Source: Cryptomeria japonica
Lineage: Eukaryota; Streptophyta; Pinopsida; Cupressales; Cupressaceae
NCBI RefSeq assembly: GCF_030272615.1
Contig: NC_081411.1
Location: 209,714,244 to 209,778,243, forward strand
Direction: 5' to 3'
DNA: 64,000 nucleotides
Shown piece after piece: positions 43,660-53,316 of this stretch. Positions within the stretch are counted from its first letter, which is position 1. Every line of letters begins with the position of its first letter. The notes under the pieces were generated by a model that was not told the DNA's origin, did not search any database, and was given only the letters and a program-made list of their open reading frames with translations. Both the position numbers and the translations under genes were made by a program.

Positions 43660-43950
43660 TCTAGGGGGTCAGCTGAGGTGAAGAAAATGGGTACCCGTGC
43701 TCCTTAGAAATGCCTGCTCGTTTTTCAAACAGTAAAAATGATGGTAAAATGGTTAAAATAAATAAATAAATACATTTCAAAAACGGACGCCTGTTTACTT
43801 CAAATCGGGTGCCCGATTTGAAGTAAACGGGCATCTGTTTAGCTTCAGGCACCCATTGCTAAACGGACACCCATTTTGTTTTGGCTCAAGCACCCGAAGC
43901 TAAACGGGTGCTCGATTTGTACAAATTGGGCACCCATTTCTAGCGGGCTC
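43660..43950 (+). repeat. T right subterminal repeats
   Basis: A dense cluster of GGGCACCC, GGACACCC, GGGTGCCC and GGGTGCTC motifs flanked by ATTT or AAACGG/GCTAAAC, on both strands, with the GGGCACCCATTTCT form shared with the left end. It includes a perfect hairpin at 43793-43828. Confidence 0.78.
43793..43828. repeat. Perfect inverted repeat, 17-bp arms, 2-bp loop
   Basis: GTTTACTTCAAATCGGG, then TG, then CCCGATTTGAAGTAAAC. It could form a cruciform and also carries two subterminal motifs back to back. Confidence 0.92.
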
Positions 43951-43977
43951 ATTTCCCAACCCACGGACTTCCGCGAG

Positions 43978-44005
43978 ATTGGGACCCAACTTTGTACATT
44001 TACCC
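43978..44005 (-). repeat. T right terminal inverted repeat
   Basis: Reverse complement begins GGGTAAATGTACAAAGTTGG; it pairs with 33216-33243. The TTAC duplication follows at 44006-44009. Confidence 0.75.
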
Positions 44006-44009
44006 TTAC

Positions 44010-44890
44010 ATCTGGTCACCATAGGGGTACCAACTAGATTTGAATCATCTAAACCAAACTTCTTCAACAATTCCTTCACATACTTAGACTGAGATATAAA
44101 AATATCTTTATCCAACTGAGTAATTAGAAATCCGAAAAATAATTTCATCTCACCAATCATAGACATCTCAAACTCATTTTGCGTAGCATCAGAAAACATC
44201 TTACACAAACCATCATCTCCACAAAAAATTATTTCATCAACAAATACTTCAATAAATAAGATGTTATAACAATCAATCTTGAAGTATAAATTACTATCTG
44301 CAATACCTTTATTGAATTCAAGATTCATCAAATACTTATCCAATCTAACATACCAAGCTCTTGGGGCTTGATTTAATCCATACAGTGCTTTCTTCAATCT
44401 CCAAGCCATATCTTTCTAATCTATCAACTGAAATCCATCTGGTTGGTCAATATAAAATTCTTCTTCCAATTCACCATTAAGAAAGGCTGATTTGACATCC
44501 ATCTAATAAACTTTGAAATATTTGTAATAAGAATAAGAAAGAAATAATCTAACAACTTCAATTATACCTACCGGAGAAAAGGTCTCTTCAAAATCAATTC
44601 CTTCCACTTGAGAATAACCCTTACAAACAAGTCTTTCTTTATTCCTTACAACCTGACCTTTGTCATCCAGTTTATTCTAAAACACCCATTTAGTTCCAAT
44701 TACATTTTTATCCTTACATCTAGGACCAAGAATCCATGTATTTTTCTTCTCAATCTCATTCAATTCTTCTTCCTTTACTTTAACCCAATTTTCATCTTTA
44801 CATGCTTCACTAACATCTTTAGGTTCAATCTTAGAAATCAAACAATATTATTCAGCAATTCTTCTTCTAGTCAGCACACCTCTATTATTG
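44010..44890 (-). pseudogene. Element E reverse transcriptase (upstream half)
   Basis: Minus-strand RT of copia type. The open part begins MAWRLKKALYGLNQAPRAWY (44409) and runs into T at 44010. The catalytic box, normally YVDD, reads FVDE (FVDEIIFCG). The upstream part (44410-44890) shows FYIDQPDGFQLID and, before a TAG, the KDMAWRLKK junction. The Tyr-to-Phe and Asp-to-Glu changes at the active site, if not sequencing errors, would make the enzyme weak or dead. Confidence 0.82.
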
Positions 44891-45850
44891 TCACCTATTA
44901 TCTGATTCTCTGAATGATTTAACCTTACATACCTAGGAGTCTTAGGACTTTCCTGATTTCTAGACTCTTGATTTCTTTCTTCTACACTATCACTTGTACC
45001 TTATCCTTCATTCTCAAGATTTTTCGAAACAATCTGAATTTTAATCTAGGTCTACACTTAATTTCCTTTATCTATACTAATATCTTGATCATATGAATCA
45101 TATCCTGGAAGATCTGATCTATTCCTCATTAGCTTCATTTACCTTTCCATTAGTAGTCTCAACTATCTTTCTCAATCTCTTATTATAGCACTGGTAGGCC
45201 TTTCTTTTAGTATAATAACCAAGAAAAATTTCTTCATCACATCTAGCATCAAACTTTCCTAGATCTTCATCTCTTTTGATATAGCATTTACTTCCAAAAA
45301 TTCTGAAATATCTTACTATAGGAACATGACCAAACCATAACTTATAACGAGTCTTACCAATATTAATTTTGATATGCACTTGGTTAAAAGTTTATACATC
45401 AGTACTCATAACTTCTCCCTAATATATATGCAAAATATTTCCTTCAATCGTCATGGTTATAGTAGCTTGCTTAATTGTTCTATTCTTCCTCTCCACAATA
45501 CCATTCCGCTAAGGGGTTCGCAAAGAAGATAACCGTCTCTTCACTCCATGCTCTTCACAAAAGGAATTGAACTTACTGAAAATAAATTAACCACCTCTGT
45601 CAAATCTGAGATACTTCATCTTCATTCCAGTCTTAGTCTCAACCATAGCTTTCAAAATCTTTAACTTCTATAATGCTTCACACTTCTCCGTAAGGAAAGT
45701 AACCCAAATCATCCTTGAATAGTCATCAATCAGCAACATGAAATACCTGCCAACCTGCAAGCCTCTCTCTCTAGAAGGACCACAAAAATCAGTATGAACA
45801 AGATCCAATATTCCATTAGAAGTATATTGTTTTCTTTTGAAAATAACTCG
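44891..45850 (-). pseudogene. Element E integrase
   Basis: Follows the protease on the minus strand. The zinc-binding end is seen in LWHERMCHVNFDCMVKI...CEECQLGK (45852-45990). The core and C-terminal part (FGHVPIVRYFRIFGSKCYIKRDEDLGKFDARCDEEIFLGY, 45119-45379) match copia integrase. Stops and shifts break it into pieces of under 100 codons. Confidence 0.8.
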
Positions 45851-45851
45851 T

Positions 45852-46472
45852 CTACTTTCCTAATTGACATTCCTCACATACCGGATTAGTAGGCTTGACC
45901 AGCTTAGGAAGGTATCTCACTTCTTGAGTAGAACTTATCTTAACCATGCAATCAAAATTCACATGACACATCCTTTCATGCCATAACCAAATTTCATCAA
46001 CCTGAGCAATTAAACAACTTTTACCACCAACATTCAAGTAAAAGATATTACCTTTAGTCTTTGTACCTAATGCAATCTCAATTCCAGAGCTACTCAAGAT
46101 CTTGCATTGGCCATTCTTGAATTCCAAATCATATCCCTTGTCAACCATCTATCTAACAATATATATTATTCTTTAGACCTACAACATATAAGATATCATC
46201 AATGTTATGCTTACCATCAAGAGAAATAGAACCTCTACCATGGATTATAATGGGATTATACTAGCTTTGTCATCTCCAAATATTAGTGCACCACCATCAT
46301 ACTTTTTCATACTCACAAACTTACTCTTATCATCTATCATATGATGTGAGCAACCACTGTCAATAACCCATTCATCTTTCTCTTCAACTTTAGCAGCCAA
46401 ATATTTCTTCTCATTAATGTAGCTAGTAGAATCAACAGCCACCAAATCATCTTGTTTGATAGAAATGAACAC
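45852..46472 (-). pseudogene. Element E protease and pre-integrase region
   Basis: Protease motif intact: WVIDSGCSHHMIDDKSKFVSM (D-S-G) at about 46310-46375. A shift near 46250 separates it from MVDKGYDLEFKNGQCKIL (46148), the usual segment before integrase, with KTKGNIFYLNVGGKSCLIAQ. Confidence 0.82.
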
Positions 46473-47426
46473 CTAGTAATCTCTTGAATTACCCTTATTA
46501 GATTCATCATATGGCATACCTTTATCAGCAACAAAATAACACTTCTGATATTTAGGCTTATATGGCATTAATGGCTTCTTATAAACTCTTTCTATACACC
46601 TTAAAGCAACATGTCCTATCTTATTGCATGGAAAACATTTAAGAGGTAACTTTACTTCATACTTACCGACTCCCTTAGGCAATCTTCTGGTAATCTGCAC
46701 TTCAAGTACTTCAAGCTCTCTCATCTCCTTCTCATAGCTAGACACCCTTGTAGAACTTTCTCTTGGGTCATATTTCTTCTTCTCAAATACACTAGCTTTG
46801 AAAGAAGATTTTGACTTAGGAAGAGTTTCACCGAATTCACACAACTCAAAAACAACAAGCTTTCTAATCAGCATGTCTCTAGTCACATATGTCACAATTT
46901 GAATCTCCTCAATCGCAGTAGCCTTGTGCTTGTATGCAGGAGGCAAGGATCTCTGCACTTTGGCTATAATCTCTAATTCTTCCAATAATCCACCGATACA
47001 TCTAATATTCAATGCAAGCTCACTCACTTTCTGTATTAAAAGGATGTTCTCATCTTCGCCCATATTTAGCATTTTATAGTTTCTCTTCAATCTCTGCAAC
47101 AAAGCTGCTTTCACATGGTTTTCACCTTCATACAAAGTCTCTAGCTTCTTCAAGATCTCATGAACATTCTGCAAATCCATCACATAAGTCATCTCAGAAT
47201 TAGTCAAGGCACTCAATAATGCTTTCTTAGCTCTAATATTGAATTCAACTTCCTTTATCTCATCCAGAGTTGTAGGACCATTCGGAGGCATGTTATACAT
47301 ATTCTTAGTAATCTTATAGTAATCTTCACCAATGAATCTCAAGTGACATTCCATACAGTTCTTCCAAATACTATAATTCATTCCACCAAATATCAAACTA
47401 TCCTTCTTGTAAGCATAGGTTGTCAT
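46473..47426 (-). CDS. gag: Element E gag protein, 317 aa, open
   Basis: An uninterrupted frame on the minus strand from the ATG at 47426 (MTTYAYKKDSLIFGGMNYSIWK), 44-odd bases after the PBS. It has the copia gag (UBN2-type) domain with KNCMECHLRFIGEDYYKI, ALTNSEMTYVMDLQNVHEILKKLETLYEG and LPPAYKHKATAIEE, and a complete zinc knuckle CFPCNKIGHVALRC near residue 270. The length and order are normal for a copia gag. The stop (TAG at 46473-46475) falls before the protease, which lies in another open piece, so gag may be expressed alone here. Confidence 0.85.
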   Translation of the reverse strand: MTTYAYKKDSLIFGGMNYSIWKNCMECHLRFIGEDYYKITKNMYNMPPNGPTTLDEIKEVEFNIRAKKALLSALTNSEMTYVMDLQNVHEILKKLETLYEGENHVKAALLQRLKRNYKMLNMGEDENILLIQKVSELALNIRCIGGLLEELEIIAKVQRSLPPAYKHKATAIEEIQIVTYVTRDMLIRKLVVFELCEFGETLPKSKSSFKASVFEKKKYDPRESSTRVSSYEKEMRELEVLEVQITRRLPKGVGKYEVKLPLKCFPCNKIGHVALRCIERVYKKPLMPYKPKYQKCYFVADKGMPYDESNKGNSRDY

Positions 47427-47467
47427 CTTGGATCATCTCAAGCGGTCAAGCCTCTTTCGGAGGATCT

Positions 47468-47482
47468 ACTTCTGATACCAAT
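47468..47482 (-). promoter_or_regulatory. Primer-binding site of element E
   Basis: Plus strand ACTTCTGATACCAATT region next to the LTR start; one mismatch to the usual GGCTCTGATACCA complement. Confidence 0.75.
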
Positions 47483-49680
47483 TGTTGGCAACAATGAAGA
47501 AAATTGTGAGGGGGGGTTGAATTAGTTTCCTCACAAAGTTTATTTAACTCAAATACAATTTTAGATCTGATAGTTCATCAATGAGAGAACAAATCAACAC
47601 CACATCAATAACACATAACACTAGGATTTTCAACGTGGAAAACCCAATTAAGGGAGAAACCATGGTAGGAACCTACCCACAATGAGATGATACCCTGTTA
47701 AGAGAATGAAATATTACAATGAGGAATTTAAATGCATTCAAGCATCCACAGAGAGCTCACTACGCAAAACACATAACAAGAAGGCCTAAAACACTTGGCA
47801 AGGCTCATTGCCTTAAAAAAATATTTGGATTACATCTGAAGGATCATTAACTGATAAAATAGCATCTTCTCATGTATGGTCATAGTTCTGGTTAAGCACA
47901 TAACACAAAATTTAATTTTCCACACTTCTTCACACTATTTCACACTTCTCTACTACTTAAAGATCAAATCATTATTCACACATGCAGATACATATCTCAC
48001 ATGACTATTACATATATTTATACAAATGATCAACCTATATTTCAAGGTCAACTTAACACTCATCACACATTACAAGAATATAACCACAGATGCTACAACA
48101 TTACATGAAAACCAAAACAATGTCGGCTAATACATAGTATGGACCTAAATCAACACCTTGAACATGAAAAGCCTCCAAGAATTATGCCACAAACATCTGC
48201 AACATGCTATAATTATCCGGTCACCCAAGAACAAAGAATAACATGAACATAGTGGTGAAATCATCCACAACAAGCACAGTGATCAATGCAGACCATCAAC
48301 ACAGATCGAGCAAGATCTAGAAATATCCACAAGCATCATGAATTACCACAACAATAATTGCAACATCACCACTTACTAGAATCTTCATCATCATCATACC
48401 GGACCTCAAGAAAACTCACTATACTGACTATCAAACTGAAAGATTCACTTGCGGACCTTCGAGTCATGAACCATCTGAATTAAGGATACATATGAACATC
48501 CCAAACACTTTTCCAAATCCACAAACCAAGGTATTGGAACACGAAGCAATGTGGAGCATAATTTAGAATACTGATCAATACTGAACAACTGAAAAACCAA
48601 CAACAATACCAGATCTCATAACTAAAGAACATAAATGGACACTGAGAGGGGGCTAATCAGTGTATTTTTTAAAATTTTAACTATGTGTTCTAATACTATT
48701 TTTATAAATTAATTGAAAACACATACACACAAGAACGCATCCCATAATACCAGATGTATGAGGAAAAACCAATATAGGAAAAACCTCAGTGAGAATAGTT
48801 GCTGGACTCCACTACTCCAATCAAGCCTCAAAGTGAATAACAATTAACAATATATTTTAGGGCACCAACCCGAGGAGAACCAACCCATGATATTCTGAGC
48901 ATCAACTCAAGGGGAACCAACCCCTGATATTTTGAGAACCAACTCAAGGAGCACCTACCCCTTCTTTGGGCACCCACTCAGAGATTTACAACGATTTTTC
49001 AAGTTTACAATGCAATGATATAACCTTGTTACAAATGAGTTTTGTAACACTAACAAATTTCTCACATTATGAGAATGACTCTCTTTGCCTGCTGAAGGTT
49101 TTTCTTTTGATTCTCCTCCTTTCTCTAGTTGTCTTCCTCTGCTACTACATTTCACCTTTAGAATGCTTTGTTCTTACTCTATTTTCACTTGGCTGCAACA
49201 TACACTATCTCTCTATCAATTTCTCCCTCTTCTCTCATTAGCAATACCTTTTTTTGTTCTTCCCCACAACAACACGTATCTCTTATCGAATCATATTAGA
49301 TTACTTTGCCTACTATCAACTCTCTTTTTCAGCAATATCTTATTCTGTATCTATATAATGATTTTTGACTGGCTGCATACATTAAATGTGTTCCATCTAT
49401 CTTCAGGTCGATCAGTACATAAATTACTACACTTAGTAATCTTAGTCTACTCTTCAACGATACAGTCTGTAGTAGATTGGATTTCCCTCCTTTAATTGAC
49501 CACTTGGATTTAATGACCCTTCTTTGTTTTCTTCTTTTCGGTCTATGTATAGTACACCTTCTACAACACACTAGTCAAACAAACTCATTTATTTTGATTG
49601 CAACACTAGAATACATAGAGGAATATGTTGGCATCTATGACAACACATCATTCCAACAAACTTCTCAATAATATCCAACA
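47483..49680 (-). repeat. Element E right LTR (5' LTR), with foreign insert
   Basis: Bounds TGTTGGCAACAATG ... AATATCCAACA. It matches the D LTR and the left E LTR on both sides of a foreign stretch at about 48619-49563. Without it the LTR would be about 1.25 kb, plus roughly 100 bp that are missing at the insert. Confidence 0.82.
48619..49563 (-). repeat. LTR-like segment inside the E right LTR
   Basis: Begins TAAAGAACATAAATGGACACTGAGAGGGGG, like the end of a minus-strand copia LTR (compare TACTGAGAGGGGGGG at 1723), and holds GGAAAAACCTCAGTGAGAATAG, a common LTR motif. It replaces about 100 bp of the E LTR. I read it as a solo LTR or fragment of another copia family. The exact ends and any target duplication are uncertain. 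Confidence 0.5.
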
Positions 49681-52600
49681 CACTCCTAATAATCCAACCT
49701 ATGTATCTTCTCGGAGGGAGTCAGAGGCTTTGTAGTTAGCATTAAGAGAGATTCTTCTCTCATTCCCTTGATGAGATATCGATCCCTCTCTAAAACTTGA
49801 CAACTAATTAAGTGAACCTATTAACTTAGTCTCATTGCAAGGAGAGATACACATTGCCATCAAGTGTTGGTTCCATAACCAAGCGTACCTAATAATTGGT
49901 GTTCAATGTGGACATATACACACAAGGGTCATGTCACATCTCCTACACTCTGTTATTATCACAATCCCTTATACACAAGGAAATATTTCCTAGACATTAT
50001 AAGTACACATGATAGCTAGCTCCAGAATACATGACATACCTAATGAGTTTCTGACACATATATAACATAAAAATTAGTGATTTTCTCATACACACATTAT
50101 AGATGACAGTAAATTTTCTATATATACATCATGTGATATAAGTGATTGGCTCATTTAGAAGCTTCATGGACAATTGATTAGTTAATATTCATGTATCACA
50201 AGTTAATAGTGATTGGCTCCTATAGATGGAACAATAGATAATAGTTATTGACTCAAGTAAAAGTTTCACATATAAAAGAAATTGGCTCATATAACCATTG
50301 TAGAAAGAACATGACTGACTCATCCTCAATAGCTCACTATCTCCTATCCCATTCTTCTCCCTATCCATTTGCACCAACGGATTTGGGTAGATGATTCAGT
50401 GCATCCCATACTACACCGTGGGTCCATCCTCAACATAATAGGGTCAATTATACCATCAAACAACTGAGAAGAGGATTCAGTGCATCTCATACTATACCAC
50501 AGGTCTATCCTCAGTCTCAAGGATTTCCACAAGTAGTTAAGTAACCCAGCCCAATGGATTCTGACCTCAATTGCCTATAGGCCACTAACAACAAGTCTAT
50601 CCATCCAGAAAGAAGCAGCTTCCAACATATATAATTTAGTGGCCTTAGTAATATTGTTAGCTATCTTCTTCACAATCCTGGGTAACACTTGGCATCAATC
50701 AGCCCTGTGCTAGGTGACTTCGAGTGAACCCTCTTGATACAATAATTAGCTTTGACTACCACTACCCACATGGTAAGGAAACTACCTGTGCAACCGTTAC
50801 CATATCAAATCCTGGATAGCCCTTAGCAATCCTTCACCTTCGTGAACCAGGTGAGTGCTGGCTAATCCGACATTACAATAGTAGCTCTAGCCTCTATCAT
50901 TCACAGGGTCCATTGACTCAACATGCTAACTATTACCATATCATCTCGAGGGTAGTCTAGGAAACATGACCTTGTGAACCAAGTGATTGCCAACTAATCC
51001 CTTATAGTATCCCAAACATCAATCATTGGCACAATCCAACAACTACCTGTGTCTGCATAAATATTCTGATAGTTCACTCTTGTGCGGGTCATACACATCA
51101 AGATTCACAATACTAAACAAATAGATAAGTACAACACAATCAAGTAATTGATGAGCCTATAACTCTAGGGTTTATTTTCACAAACACATGATACAATTAT
51201 AAAGAACCAACACAAGATGGCCTCATCTCATCCTATACACTTAAGCCATTACCAACTATATGGTAGTCAACCCATGTTCACTTCCTTGAACGTTCTATTC
51301 AATGGCACATTACATAATATTACGCTTATTTGATTTTCTTAAATCCTACTAGGGAGGTAAGGTTAAGACATTAGGAACAAATCCTAACCTTAGAGTTATT
51401 CCCCCCACACCCTACCCCTACGGACTTGAGGTCATAGGGGCATCCTTCACCCAAGTACTGCCTATGTTCCCACTTCCAAATAAGTTAGAGTCACATGTAG
51501 TTCTCTTCCAAGATTTCTCTCAAAGGTCGCCTATGCTGAAATTCCCCATAATCAATGTTTCAACAATAAATTCTTTCCATTAATAACCTTAGCATTAGAT
51601 AGAAATTTGTAAATATGTACATAATTTAGTAACTGGTACTATAATGCTTTCTCTTTAAGGATATGGAGGTTTCATCTAATGTCCTCCATTATTATTCATA
51701 AACTAACTTGAGATAACCTTAGTTCATAGCAACCCACAAGAAAACACTACCAATCAAAAATTCACCTAACAAGTTTAGTATGGAGGTTCTTCTACTCAAG
51801 GAGACAAGATATACATATTATCTTCTCAATATAACATCGTATCTATTATTTCCAATATCACAAGTATTTGAAACCTCATAGGACCTACATTATAGGTGTA
51901 TCTTTCCTTATCCATAACTCTTACATAACATAACATTAATCAACTCAGCTATACTACCCCTCCTTAGTTCCCCCTATAGTAATATTATCAAGGTCATGGT
52001 ACAAGTAAGAGGTCAATAAACATCATGTAATCATAATATCAAAATGACGTGAAAAAATGCAAAGGTCTCAATAAGGCTCCTAGTTCGGTCCCACTTCTAT
52101 ATGGTTTGATAATATCATGTATCGTAATAATATATAACATCATCCTAAAATAACACAAAATCCTTTTGAACCTTGAAAGGATCCATCAATGTTTACAACT
52201 TGCATTAAGCATGATCAATATTTGACTCCTACAGTCTTGAGACAATTGGAAACAATATGCCCACCATATCTTCATATAAAGATACATTTCATAATATTAA
52301 AGAAATGATAGTCTCATTATCTTGGTTTCAATTATTTATTAGGTAATCCATTATTCCTATAATAACCAAATTCGATAATTAGATAATTTTGTACTTGACA
52401 CAAAAGTAATTATTCTTGTAGTTCCACATACCAACATGGCAGGATACCCTCCATATCATAAGATGTTATTGATATAATTTCCAATTTAGAGAACTTGGAT
52501 CTCAGCTCATCCACAAATCCTATACTTGGATTTATTAAACAAAACTTATATCATAAATCATTTTTTATAGTCTTTAAAATTGTTGTCTTCAGGATAAGGA

Positions 52601-52737
52601 TGTCATGTATATACGATAGTGGGTTATCAAACTATGTGGATGCATACATTAGTAATGATAAAATTTCTAAGTGATTATTAGAAACATCATGCTCCTTATA
52701 GGTGAAAACGCTATATTCATTAACTCTTCATATTAGG
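49681..52737. other. Unassigned AT-rich region
   Basis: About 3 kb with no convincing ORF in any frame and no LTR pair that I could find. Text-like patches such as GTGAACCAGGTGAGTGCTGG (50853) and GTGAACCAAGTGATTGCC (50975), each followed by AACTAATCC or CTAATCC, form a loose repeat. It may be the non-coding part of a retroelement, but nothing proves this. Confidence 0.5.
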
Positions 52738-53316
52738 ATATTCTCATGATTTTATAATAATTATACTCTTTATCTTATGAATTTAATTACTATATTATGA
52801 AAATCCCTAATATCATAACTCATGATTATGTCTAACTAGATAAAGTTTAATAAGTAACAATTATAGACTTAATAGCAATGAATGCCATGTTTAAATTTCT
52901 ATGCATCATAATTTCAAGTTAGACATAAATGATGGCTAGTCATGCATGGTTGAAAGCAACATAATGCCAATGTATAACCCAAGTAAAGCATATGCTACAC
53001 TTATTATTGCCAATATATTTGATAAAGATATTCTCGTGATTCTATAAAATTATACTCTTTATCTTATCAATTTAATTACTATATTGTTAAAATCCATAAT
53101 ATCATAACTCATGATTATGTCCAACTAGATAAAGTTTAATAAGTAACAATTATAGACTTAATAGCAATGAACACCATGTTTAAATTTCTATGCATCATAA
53201 TCTCAATTTAGACATAAATGATGGCTAGTCATGCATGGTTGAAAGTAGCATAATGCCAATGTATAACCCAAGCAAAGAATATGCTACACTTATTAATGCT
53301 AGTATATTTGATAATC
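52738..53316 (+). repeat. 290-bp tandem duplication
   Basis: Copy 1 is about 52738-53027 and copy 2 about 53028-53316, both beginning GATATTCTC(A/G)TGATT. They differ by scattered substitutions and small indels over the whole length, so the duplication is old but intact. No ORF. Confidence 0.9.

Larger units (their letters stand above)
33216..44005 (+). mobile_element. Transposon T: 10.8 kb two-gene DNA transposon, Sola-like or unclassified
   Basis: It lies cleanly inside the RT codons of element E. It is bounded by a TTAC duplication and imperfect inverted repeats starting GGGT. Inside, from left: subterminal repeats, a transposase gene (plus), a second gene (minus, at least seven exons), AT-rich non-coding DNA with tandem repeats and telomere-like repeats, and a second cluster of subterminal repeats. 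The transposase has D, D and D/E motifs of a DDE enzyme. A 4-bp duplication is typical of the Sola superfamily; PIF/Harbinger (3 bp, TWA) fits less well and the protein does not look like it. The transposase carries a frameshift and the second gene several stops, so this copy is probably not autonomous now. Confidence 0.8.
31536..49680 (-). mobile_element. Element E: nearly full Ty1/copia, split by transposon T
   Basis: A minus-strand copia with right LTR (47483-49680), PBS, gag, protease, integrase and RT up to 44010, then transposon T, then the rest of RT and RNase H (32535-33211), the polypurine tract and a truncated left LTR. All domains are present once T is removed, but several stops and a changed RT active site indicate a dead copy. 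Confidence 0.88.

Noticed and set aside
33216-44005. Assigning T to PIF/Harbinger because TTA is part of the duplicated target
   Set aside because: Inverted-repeat alignment fits best with TTAC outside GGGT, and the transposase motifs are unlike Harbinger; TTA or CTTAC cannot be fully excluded.
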